From contig QIFJ01000119.1 in assembly GCA_003229755.1 (NCBI GenBank), positions 1-9,805 on the forward strand: a stretch of DNA of 9,805 nt, written 5' to 3'. Position numbers and translations under genes: made by a program. The stretch's first letter is position 1. The number at the start of each line of letters is the position of its first letter. Of this stretch, positions 1-5,923 are shown piece after piece. Under the pieces are notes generated by a model. It saw only the letters and a program-made list of their open reading frames with translations, searched no databases and had not been told where the DNA came from. This stretch comes from Pseudomonadota bacterium. Its GTDB lineage: Bacteria > BMS3Abin14.

Positions 1-54
1 TCGCCTTCGCAACCCCCTTTTAGCTTCGCTTCGTGATTCACCAAAACCCCGGCC
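1..54. repeat. Dispersed repeat R1, copy 1 (left end cut by window)
   Basis: This 54-nt block matches positions 259-312 without gaps and with about four mismatches clustered near positions 14-22. The last 22 nt (33-54, GTGATTCACC followed by AAAACCCCGGCC) are identical in the two copies. In the second copy these 22 nt are the right arm of a long palindrome. The matching left arm of copy 1 would lie before the window start and cannot be seen. Confidence 0.85.
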
Positions 55-80
55 CACAGGCGTGACTCGCGATGACTTTT

Positions 81-108
81 TGGGTCTTGGGTCCTGGGAC
101 CTGGGACC
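81..108. repeat. Heptanucleotide tandem tract, 4 units (TGGGWCY)
   Basis: Four consecutive 7-bp units are visible: TGGGTCT, TGGGTCC, TGGGACC, TGGGACC. Units 2 and 3 are partly self-complementary (GGTC/GACC), so the tract can fold. It lies between R1 copy 1 and R2 copy A and has no coding role. It is one of four 7-bp-period tracts in the window. Confidence 0.8.
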
Positions 109-113
109 GAAAC

Positions 114-162
114 CCGGGTTCCGGAAAAAGCCATGGATGGATTTTTTACGATTCTGTCAAGG
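114..162. repeat. Dispersed repeat R2, copy A
   Basis: The block begins CCGGGTTCCGG, continues AAAAAGCCATGGATG and ends TGTCAAGG. It aligns without gaps to positions 332-380 with a handful of substitutions. Its 38-nt core (125-162) is found a third time at 3137-3174. The core contains AAAAAG and a T-run facing each other, a weak A/T stem. An ATG at 133 opens a 15-codon frame ending at 180; there is no evidence that it is translated. Confidence 0.85.
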
Positions 163-235
163 TTACAAGTTGTTGGTTAATAGTTATAGTTCACCTTTCG
201 ATTAGTTGGTGAAATTACGGTGGTTGTATTTATAT
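163..235. other. A/T-rich spacer between composite repeats
   Basis: No gene is visible. The spacer holds one small inverted repeat, TTCACC at 190-195 facing GGTGAA at 208-213 with a 12-nt loop. A poor promoter-like pair (TTGGTG at 206-211 and TTTATA at 229-234) is too weak to call. The rest is unremarkable A/T-rich sequence separating the first and second R1-R2 units. Confidence 0.4.
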
Positions 236-312
236 GGCCGGGTTTTGGGTGTAATCACTCGCCTTCGCAACGCCTTTCTCGCTTCGCTTCGTGATTCACC
301 AAAACCCCGGCC
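236..312. repeat. R1 copy 2, a 77-nt imperfect palindrome
   Basis: The left arm (236-258, starting GGCCGGGTTTTGGG) is the near reverse complement of the right arm (291-312, ending AAAACCCCGGCC), with only small differences and one length change. The 32-nt loop (259-290) is rich in CTTCGC and not self-complementary. Positions 259-312 repeat positions 1-54. This has the form of a REP- or MITE-like palindromic element; no transposase is seen in the window. Confidence 0.8.
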
Positions 313-331
313 TGATCTGCACTTGGTTTTA

Positions 332-380
332 CCGGGTTCCGGAAAAAGCCATGGATGAACTTTTTACGACCCTGTCAAAG
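332..380. repeat. Dispersed repeat R2, copy B
   Basis: This copy aligns without gaps to 114-162, including the CCGGGTTCCGG lead-in and the core AAAAAGCCATGGATG...CTTTTTACGA...TGTCAAAG (343-380). It follows R1 copy 2 by 19 nt, whereas copy A follows R1 copy 1 by 59 nt; the extra length there is mainly the heptamer tract. AAAAAG and CTTTTT form a 6-bp stem around an 11-nt interior. An ATG at 351 opens an 18-codon frame ending at 407, probably without meaning. Confidence 0.85.
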
Positions 381-450
381 TTGTCAGGTAAACAGGTGAA
401 CGACTGACAGCCAGATAATCGTTAATAATCGAAATTATGGGAATACTGAT
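381..450 (+). promoter_or_regulatory. Leader of lpxK; weak promoter candidates only
   Basis: This 70-nt stretch is the only non-repeat sequence directly upstream of lpxK. It contains the -10-like hexamers GATAAT (414-419) and AATAAT (424-429). CTGACA (404-409) resembles a -35 box but is only 14 nt from the second, too short for a standard sigma-70 site. TGTCAG (382-387) and CTGACA (404-409) also form a 6-bp inverted repeat. A promoter here is plausible because the upstream 380 nt are repeats, but the motifs alone do not prove it. Confidence 0.2.
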
Positions 451-1527
451 GTGGACAGGAGAGGCATAGAAAAGTACGCACAGAACCCGGGGCCGGTGGT
501 GGCCATCCTGTTCAGTATCATGTCCCTGTTTTTTGGTGCTGTTGTCACGCTGAACCGGTTGCTGTTCCGTGCGGGAATAAGAAGAAGCAGGTCTGTCGGT
601 CCACCTGTAGTGAGTGTGGGCAATATTGCGGTAGGTGGTGGGGGTAAAACGCCGATGGTTGTGTGGATCGCCGACATCCTGAAAGACAGGGGGGTCAAGG
701 CAGCTGTTTTAAGCAGAGGTTACAGCAGAAAGGGAAGCGGCATCCTGGTCCTTGAGGGGCGAACAGGGGAAAATGATCCGGATCCTGAACAATATGGAGA
801 TGAGCCCTGTTTAATCTTCAAACGTACGGGGCTGCCTGTTTATATATCTACCAACAGATACGATGCGGCAGCTGCTGCCCAGAGCGAAGATGATGTGGAT
901 ATATTCATAATGGACGACGGATTTCAGCATTATCCCCTCAAAAGGGATCTTGATATTGTCACTCTTGACAACAGGAGACGGTTGGGAAACGGAAAATTAA
1001 TTCCCGCCGGGATCCTGAGAGAATCTGCCGGCAGGCTGACGGATGCCGATCTCGTAGTGGTCACCAAGGCCGGCAGTGTGGACGATGCCTTTTCTGATCA
1101 TATATCAGCGTTCACAGATGCCCCGGTCTGCTGGGCGGATTATCGCGTCACGGGTCTGGTCCGCGGGACTTCAGAAACATTACTTCCGGCGGACCTGCTC
1201 GCCGGCCGGCGATTTGTGGCCTTTTCGGGGATCGCTGATCCCGCGTCCTTCGAGAGCCTGGCAGGGAACCTTCCCGGTGAGATGGTGGAGTCTGCCCGGT
1301 TCAGGGACCACCATTTCTACAACCTTGACGATGTAAATGAGCTGAATCGCCTGGCAATATCTCTTGATGCCACAGCTCTTGTGACTACCGAAAAGGACAT
1401 GGTGAGATGGCCGGTACAAGATCCTGGGATCGAGTGCTATGCTCTGGTCGCAGACCCGGTTTTCCTTAAAGGCGAAGAGATCGTTCTGCGGAAAATATTC
1501 TCCCTTCTGGAGAAAGAGTTTGATTGA
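451..1527 (+). CDS. lpxK: Tetraacyldisaccharide 4'-kinase LpxK
   Basis: LpxK uses ATP to phosphorylate the 4' position of tetraacyldisaccharide 1-phosphate, giving lipid IVA, at the inner face of the cytoplasmic membrane. The 358-residue product has the family length and layout. An N-terminal hydrophobic segment lies at about residues 15-34. The P-loop GNIAVGGGGKTP is at 57-68. SRGYSRK follows at 88-94, and the DDGFQH signature at 155-160 holds the acidic catalytic and metal-binding residues. RDHHFYN and VTTEKDMVRWP are near the C-terminus. The GTG start at 451 has a modest GGGA ribosome site 8 nt upstream, and no in-frame ATG lies nearby. The gene ends inside the start of the next one (8-nt overlap), so the two are probably translationally coupled. 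The upstream neighbours expected in related clusters (lpxB, msbA) are not in the window. Confidence 0.96.
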   Translation: MDRRGIEKYAQNPGPVVAILFSIMSLFFGAVVTLNRLLFRAGIRRSRSVGPPVVSVGNIAVGGGGKTPMVVWIADILKDRGVKAAVLSRGYSRKGSGILVLEGRTGENDPDPEQYGDEPCLIFKRTGLPVYISTNRYDAAAAAQSEDDVDIFIMDDGFQHYPLKRDLDIVTLDNRRRLGNGKLIPAGILRESAGRLTDADLVVVTKAGSVDDAFSDHISAFTDAPVCWADYRVTGLVRGTSETLLPADLLAGRRFVAFSGIADPASFESLAGNLPGEMVESARFRDHHFYNLDDVNELNRLAISLDATALVTTEKDMVRWPVQDPGIECYALVADPVFLKGEEIVLRKIFSLLEKEFD

Positions 1528-2464
1528 AAACAGGTTAACATATGGATTAGCCTCGTTAACATTGAGTTTGACAGGCGCTGTTTTCAGGATATTGCCGGAT
1601 GCTGCGAACCGCAGGCTTGGAAGGTGGATCGGGCTTGCCGGTTTCCGTCTTTCAACCAGAAGAAGAGAGATCGCGTTAAATAACCTCAAGCATGCAATGG
1701 GGGAAGAGTTGTCCTCCCATCAGCTGGAGACACTTGCCCGAGAATCCTTTGCGAACCTTGGAATAGGATTGGCGGAGTTCTTCAAGTTTCCATCCCTTGA
1801 CGCTGAAAAGCTTGCAGAGCTTGTGGAGTTTACCGGGGAGAAAAACCTGAAGTCAGCCCTTTTGGAAGGAAAGGGAGTGCTGGTCCTGTCAGCGCATCTG
1901 GGCAACTGGGACCTGTTGGCTGCCTCCCTGGCAGCGAAGGGATTCCCCATTTCACTTATAACCAAGGTGTCAAGGAGCAGTGCCTTAAACAGTGTGTGGA
2001 TGGGATATCGGGAGGCTGCCGGTATAAAAATTTTCATCAGCTCCGGCTCGATGGGCGGGATACTCAGACAACTGAAATCCGGAGGAATAGTAGGCTTTGT
2101 TCTCGACCAGAACGCTCTGCGTGAAGATGGTGTGTTCGTTCCCTTCTTTGGAAAGGCAGCATGTACGTTGAGCAGCCTGGCTATATTAGCGAGACGTACT
2201 GGAGCCCCTGTCATCCCTGTGTATACTTTCAGGGAGGGTGGACGGCATCGTGTTATTGTGCAAGGACCGATTGTAACGCCTGATATAGAAGACAGGGATC
2301 TGGATGTTTTGAAACGAACTGAAGCGTATAGTTCATGGACCGAGAAGGTGATCAGAGAACACCCGGAGCAGTGGACCTGGCTTCATGACAGGTGGAAGAC
2401 GAGACCGGTTGATGAAAGTGATGGGCGCGGCCAACGGCCAATGACCAATGACCAATGTGAATAA
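1520..2464 (+). CDS. lpxL: LpxL/HtrB-type lipid A late acyltransferase
   Basis: Enzymes of this lysophospholipid acyltransferase family transfer a secondary acyl chain from acyl-ACP to Kdo-lipid A at the inner membrane. The 314-residue product shows the catalytic H-x4-D box as HLGNWD (His126, Asp131). It also has the GFVLDQN...GVFVPFFGKAA substrate-pocket region, RRTGAPVIPVYT, and the terminal EQWTWLHDRWKTRP motif. I chose TTG at 1520, which has GGAG at 1509-1512 spaced by 7 nt. An ATG at 1439 lies deep inside lpxK and would add 27 residues unlike the family. The last ten or so residues (G304-C313) are encoded by a heptamer repeat tract, so the natural C-terminus was probably shorter or different. 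The sequence does not settle which chain or position is acylated, or whether it is LpxL or LpxM. Confidence 0.93.
   Translation: MIENRLTYGLASLTLSLTGAVFRILPDAANRRLGRWIGLAGFRLSTRRREIALNNLKHAMGEELSSHQLETLARESFANLGIGLAEFFKFPSLDAEKLAELVEFTGEKNLKSALLEGKGVLVLSAHLGNWDLLAASLAAKGFPISLITKVSRSSALNSVWMGYREAAGIKIFISSGSMGGILRQLKSGGIVGFVLDQNALREDGVFVPFFGKAACTLSSLAILARRTGAPVIPVYTFREGGRHRVIVQGPIVTPDIEDRDLDVLKRTEAYSSWTEKVIREHPEQWTWLHDRWKTRPVDESDGRGQRPMTNDQCE
2431..2458. repeat. Heptanucleotide tract inside the 3' end of lpxL
   Basis: Four 7-bp units are visible: CCAACGG, CCAATGA, CCAATGA, CCAATGT. They encode the end of the acyltransferase (GQRPMTNDQC), just before the TAA at 2462-2464. The tract is the near reverse complement of the tract at 2582-2609; 16 of 18 bases pair over the best stretch. 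Confidence 0.8.
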
Positions 2465-2568
2465 TAAAATGATCAGGATTGTTGGGTTAGAGTGGAGCGA
2501 AATGCTTTCTCATAAAATGACAAATATTGTCTTTTGATATGAGCAAGAATAGAAGAGAATCCAATAAT
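2465..2568 (+). promoter_or_regulatory. lpxL-gmhB intergenic segment with short operator-like palindrome
   Basis: This is the longest gap inside the operon before wecB. It is A/T-rich and holds GACAAATATTGTC (2519-2531), two 5-bp arms around ATA, which could be a protein site or chance. No convincing -35/-10 pair is visible. A purine-rich stretch AGAAGAGAA (2551-2559) is the likely ribosome site for the ATG at 2569. In RNA, the whole segment would be the loop between the two inverted heptamer tracts. Confidence 0.2.
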
Positions 2569-3138
2569 ATGCACGATGGCGTTGGTCTTTGGTCTTTGGG
2601 CATTGGTCCAGACAAGCGTCCAGCTATTTTCCTGGACAGGGACGGGACCATTCTGGACGAACTCGGGTATCTTGGAGACCCGGATAAGGTGGTTCTCTAT
2701 CCCCGAGTACAAGATGCCCTGATGCTGCTCAGGGAGGCCGGTTACCTCCTGCTGATAGTTACAAATCAATCCGGAATAGCCAGGGGTTATTTTTCTCTGG
2801 AGGATTCGATCGCGGTAAATCTTAAAATGATACGGATACTATCGGAACTGGGAGCCGTCATTGACGGTGTTTATTTCTGCCCGCACCTGCCGGATTCCGG
2901 ATGCCCCTGCAGGAAACCTGCTTCAGGTATGGTTCAAAAGGCCGAAACTGATTTCAATGTAAACCTGGAAGATTCGTGGATAATCGGTGACACGGATAAA
3001 GATGCTCTCCTTGGCTCTGAAGCGGGGATCAGACCCTTGCTTGTTAAGACCGGCAAGCGGGACAAGGGAGCTGTTCCCTCCGGTGTGCCTGCCGTGGCTG
3101 ATCTTAATGAGGCTGCCAGGTATATTCTGGAGGAGTAA
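2569..3138 (+). CDS. gmhB: D-glycero-D-manno-heptose 1,7-bisphosphate 7-phosphatase GmhB
   Basis: GmhB is a cytosolic HAD-family phosphatase that removes the 7-phosphate from heptose 1,7-bisphosphate on the route to ADP-heptose, the donor for WaaC and WaaF. The 189-residue product has the nucleophile motif FLDRDGT (Asp23, Asp25), VTNQSGIARG (motif II), and the zinc loop CPHLPDSGCPC (Cys104, His106, Cys112, Cys114), which marks GmhB among HAD enzymes. CRKP and IIGDTDKDALLG (the acidic motif) follow. The start is uncertain. ATG 2569 has AGAAGAGAA upstream, while ATG 2539 and TTG 2527 are in frame but lack a good ribosome site. Whichever start is used, residues Val5-Pro14 (numbered from 2569) come from a heptamer repeat tract and directly abut the conserved domain. 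A histidinol-phosphatase relative is unlikely in this context. Confidence 0.92.
   Translation: MHDGVGLWSLGIGPDKRPAIFLDRDGTILDELGYLGDPDKVVLYPRVQDALMLLREAGYLLLIVTNQSGIARGYFSLEDSIAVNLKMIRILSELGAVIDGVYFCPHLPDSGCPCRKPASGMVQKAETDFNVNLEDSWIIGDTDKDALLGSEAGIRPLLVKTGKRDKGAVPSGVPAVADLNEAARYILEE
2582..2609. repeat. Heptanucleotide tract inside the 5' end of gmhB
   Basis: Four 7-bp units are visible: TTGGTCT, TTGGTCT, TTGGGCA, TTGGTCC. They are read in frame as roughly VGLWSLGIGP and end two bases into the Pro14 codon, immediately before the conserved phosphatase domain. The orientation is opposite to the tract at 2431-2458, giving an imperfect stem with a loop of about 120 nt. Confidence 0.8.
3129..3135 (+). 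promoter_or_regulatory. Ribosome binding site deciding the lipoprotein start
   Basis: GGAGGAG is a near-perfect Shine-Dalgarno sequence lying within the last codons of gmhB. It sits 9 nt from ATG 3145, which favours that start over GTG 3175, where the site would be 39 nt away. Confidence 0.7.
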
Positions 3139-3174
3139 AAAGCCATGGCTGGACTTTTTGCGACATTGTCAAAG
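3137..3174. repeat. Dispersed repeat R2 core, copy C, overlapping a gene start
   Basis: AAAAAGCCATGG, then CTGGACTTTTTGCGAC, then ATTGTCAAAG matches the cores at 125-162 and 343-380 with few substitutions and no gaps. The CCGGGTTCCGG lead-in of the other copies is absent, so the core boundary is sharp. The copy begins within the gmhB stop codon and ends one base before GTG 3175. It contains the ATG used by the next gene, inside the 10-bp palindrome AGCCATGGCT (3141-3150). Confidence 0.85.
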
Positions 3175-4644
3175 GTGAAGAAGGAACAAACCCTTGCGTT
3201 GTCGACGATAATTGCTCTTCTAACTGTCGGTTTGATCCCTGCCTGTTCGGGCTCCGGTGAACAGGTAAAAACAGCTGTCAATGGGATCGTGCCTGCGAAG
3301 ATCCTGTCAGTTACTGGCGTGGACCTGGCTGACCGAGTCAGTGTGGTCATTGAAAGTAACATCCCCCTGTCATACTCCGAGTTCAGGCTTACAGACCCCG
3401 TCAGGCTGATAATAGACTTCCCTGATGCCGACCTGTCCGCTCTTGAAGGTCAAACTGAAATATCTTTCGGTAAAGTTACTTCGGTCCGGGCTGTGCAGTT
3501 TGATGAGTATGCAGGCAGGATCGCCAGGCTTGAGATCGTCCTGAAGGAAGTCCCGGAGTATGATATATCGAGTTCCGGCAACAGTATTGTTGTCGATTTT
3601 TTCAAACCGGCTGCTCCTGGAAAAGTAGTGGATGTCTCTTCACCTTCAGAGAGGGTAACTGAGCATGCGAGCGAGAGGGAAATAGAGAGTACTGAGACCG
3701 GCGCAGTAGAACCGGGACAGGAAGAGACAGAAATAAGCCGGGAGCCCGGACGTGTTAGTAAATCCGAGATCCGGCGCCCGACTCTCCCGCAGGAGGGTCC
3801 TAAGGCTAATAAGCGGTGGAAGGATAAACCTGAACCGGAAAAGACCAGGAAAGCAGCCGGAAAAACGGACATCGCACCTGAAGGCGAAAAGGAATCAGAT
3901 GTAATACGGGCGAAAACAGGGCCGGTAGAGGCTTACGGTCCAGGTGAGTACCTTGAATTCGTGCTCAAATGGGCAGGTATAGTTGCGGGTGACTCTACAA
4001 TGATCGTGGAAAATTACACAGGGGAAGATGAAAAGGAGATCTACAGGATAATATCTACAGCCAAATCCAGATCCCTTGTGGATATTATTTATAAAGTAAG
4101 GAACCGCGTAGAATCCTACATTGATCCTGCAAGCGGCCTGACTCTTAAATATGTTGTCAACTCCAGGGAGGGTGGCAGGAGAAAGGAAAGGGTGCTTGTT
4201 TTCGACCAGAACAGGCAACTGGTGACGCGCATTGTCAGGGAAAAGGGTAAAGCCACCAGCGATCTTTATGAGATCCCTGAATATGTACACGATTCCCTTT
4301 CTTCATTCTACGCCATCAGGGACGAAGAACTGAATGTCGGCGACAGGATACAATTCATGGTTTTTGAAGGCCGGAAAAACTGGGAGCTCATCGTGGATGT
4401 ACTCGCCAGAGAGGAGATCACAGTTCGAGCAGGGACGTTCAAGACAATCAAGATACACCCGTTATTGAAATACGAGGGGATCTTCCGGCGCAAAGGTGAA
4501 CTCTTTGTGTGGGTCACCGATGATGAAATTCGGATGCCCGTCCTCATGAAGAGCAAAGTCAGAGTCGGTTCCATAGTGGCAGAGCTTGCTCGATACAGCT
4601 TCAGCGGCCCCCCTGCAGATGCTCTGAAGATGGAGATCCCGTAA
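3145..4644 (+). CDS. Putative envelope lipoprotein with AMIN and DUF3108 domains
   Basis: Function is unknown. The 499-residue product has four parts. The first is an N-terminal signal with a basic patch KVKK (10-13), a hydrophobic core (about 16-31) and a possible lipobox IPAC ending at Cys34; Pro at -2 is unusual. The second, residues about 52-154, looks like an AMIN domain (VSVVIES, DPVRLIIDFP, ARLEIVL, IVVDFF), a fold that targets periplasmic proteins to the envelope. The third (about 158-262) is a charged, Glu/Lys/Arg/Pro-rich linker, probably disordered. The last, from about 264 to 492, resembles DUF3108 (GEYLEFVLKWAGI, ESYIDP, RAGTFKTIKI, GELFVWVTDD, VGSIVAELARYSFSG). The gene follows gmhB by 6 nt and precedes waaA by 1 nt, so it is probably co-transcribed with core LPS genes. 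The first ten residues come from repeat R2. GTG 3175 is an alternative start giving MKKEQTLALS and a more typical signal peptide. Confidence 0.8.
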   Translation: MAGLFATLSKVKKEQTLALSTIIALLTVGLIPACSGSGEQVKTAVNGIVPAKILSVTGVDLADRVSVVIESNIPLSYSEFRLTDPVRLIIDFPDADLSALEGQTEISFGKVTSVRAVQFDEYAGRIARLEIVLKEVPEYDISSSGNSIVVDFFKPAAPGKVVDVSSPSERVTEHASEREIESTETGAVEPGQEETEISREPGRVSKSEIRRPTLPQEGPKANKRWKDKPEPEKTRKAAGKTDIAPEGEKESDVIRAKTGPVEAYGPGEYLEFVLKWAGIVAGDSTMIVENYTGEDEKEIYRIISTAKSRSLVDIIYKVRNRVESYIDPASGLTLKYVVNSREGGRRKERVLVFDQNRQLVTRIVREKGKATSDLYEIPEYVHDSLSSFYAIRDEELNVGDRIQFMVFEGRKNWELIVDVLAREEITVRAGTFKTIKIHPLLKYEGIFRRKGELFVWVTDDEIRMPVLMKSKVRVGSIVAELARYSFSGPPADALKMEIP

Positions 4645-4645
4645 G

Positions 4646-5923
4646 TTGTCAGGTATTTTCCCTCGTATCATACTTTATAATACACTCATGTTTCTGGTTG
4701 CCCTTGTAATGTTTCCCTGGACGGCTGCGCAGCTGTTATTCGTTCCCAGAAGAAGAATAGGCCTTTCTCAGAGGCTGGGAAGAGTACCGGAAAGCGCGGC
4801 GAGGCCCCTCTGGATACATGCCGTTTCAGTAGGTGAGGTAAGGGCCGTTACACCCATGGTGGATCTACTTTCCAGGCAGCTTGAAGGCAAGAGTGCGCTT
4901 TTTCTCTCAACAGTGACTGTCACCGGACAGGATACAGCTCTGACAGAGTGCGGGGCTGCTGACGAGATTTTCTACTTTCCAATGGACCTCCCCTTTACTG
5001 TGGGAAGAGCTCTCGACAGGGTCAGACCTTCTGTATTCGTAACGGCTGAAACGGAGATCTGGCCTAATTTCCTTTACTCCTGTATTCGAAGGGACATTCC
5101 CATTGTCATGGTAAACGGCCGTATCTCTGACCGATCATTTAAGAGATACCGTAGTTTCAGGTGGTTTTTCAGGCCGATCCTTGACGGGATAAACGTATTT
5201 CTCATGCAGAGCGAGGAGGATGCCAGGAGGATCATAGAAATGGGGGCGCCCGCAGACAGAGTTTTCTCTACAGGTAATACAAAATACGACAGGGAGCCGG
5301 TCCCTGCTGAACTGCCGGAAGAGGTAAGAATGTGGGCTGACAGCCGCTTTCTGCTTGTGGCCGGCAGTACTCACAGGACAGAGGAGGAGGCCGTCCTCAG
5401 TCTTCTGTCCCGGAAAGGTTCCCACGATCTGCTCATCGCCCTGGTACCGCGCCACCCTGAGCGGTTCGAGGAAGTTGCGATTTTGTTAAAAGACTCGGGA
5501 GTTACATTCTTCCGCTACAGCGATGTCCAGGATGGAAATGCTGCCGCCGGCAGCGTTATTCTTGTTGATGCGATGGGAGTCCTGGAGGCATTCTATTCGA
5601 TCGCGGATGCGGCCTTCGTCGGCGGCAGCCTCGTGCCGGTAGGAGGCCATAATCTGCTGGAGCCTGCCGCCTTCGGCATACCGGTTGTCTCTGGACCACA
5701 CCTTGAAAATTTCCGTGAGATATCTGACGGCCTCATTAAATCGGGAGGCTGTATAGTAATAGAGGATAAAGAGGCCCTGATTGAGATCATCCAGAGGTTT
5801 TCAGTTGATGAGGATTATCGCCTGAAAGTCGGCGCTTCAGCCAGAGGCGCATCAAAGGGGAAAATGGGAGCCTCTGCCAGGAATGTTGACAGGATACTTC
5901 CGCTGACAGGACGGGACCTGTGA
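4646..5923 (+). CDS. waaA: 3-deoxy-D-manno-octulosonic acid (Kdo) transferase WaaA
   Basis: WaaA (KdtA) transfers Kdo from CMP-Kdo to lipid IVA at the cytoplasmic face of the inner membrane. The 425-residue product has the family length. An N-terminal membrane anchor (about 8-32) is followed by HAVSVGE at 58-64, whose Glu64 aligns with the catalytic base known in this family. Next come ETEIWPN, VNGRISDRSFKRY, STGNTKYD, VAGSTHRTEEE and LVPRHPERF, and the GT-B donor-site stretch FVGGSLVPVGGHNLLEPAAFG with GPHLENF. The TTG start has GGAGA at 4632-4636, 9 nt upstream. The next ATG (4688) would remove part of the anchor. How many Kdo residues it adds cannot be told from sequence. Confidence 0.96.
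   Translation: MSGIFPRIILYNTLMFLVALVMFPWTAAQLLFVPRRRIGLSQRLGRVPESAARPLWIHAVSVGEVRAVTPMVDLLSRQLEGKSALFLSTVTVTGQDTALTECGAADEIFYFPMDLPFTVGRALDRVRPSVFVTAETEIWPNFLYSCIRRDIPIVMVNGRISDRSFKRYRSFRWFFRPILDGINVFLMQSEEDARRIIEMGAPADRVFSTGNTKYDREPVPAELPEEVRMWADSRFLLVAGSTHRTEEEAVLSLLSRKGSHDLLIALVPRHPERFEEVAILLKDSGVTFFRYSDVQDGNAAAGSVILVDAMGVLEAFYSIADAAFVGGSLVPVGGHNLLEPAAFGIPVVSGPHLENFREISDGLIKSGGCIVIEDKEALIEIIQRFSVDEDYRLKVGASARGASKGKMGASARNVDRILPLTGRDL

Noticed and set aside
343..365. R2 core as a Rho-independent terminator
   Set aside because: The stem is only AAAAAG against CTTTTT with mismatches inside, too weak in G/C. The copy at 3137 lies between two genes that appear to be co-transcribed.
1..380. CRISPR array
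   Set aside because: Repeats are only two each, imperfect, of two kinds, with unequal spacers, and no cas gene is nearby.
435..698. Minus-strand open frame opposite lpxK
   Set aside because: No family motifs, and it lies wholly opposite the well-supported lpxK. The same applies to the other minus-strand frames at 1180-1689, 1720-2214, 2473-2769, 2934-3362, 3450-3872, 5787-6170, 6043-6534, 6525-6995 and 8556-9140.
1439..1519. Upstream ATG for the acyltransferase at 1439
   Set aside because: It would add 27 residues read from the lpxK 3' end with no similarity to the family start. TTG 1520 has a GGAG site at good spacing.
4643..4655. 13-nt match AAGTTGTCAGGTA between 378-390 and the waaA start
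   Set aside because: A single shared 13-mer is roughly what chance gives in a window of this size, and the match does not extend.
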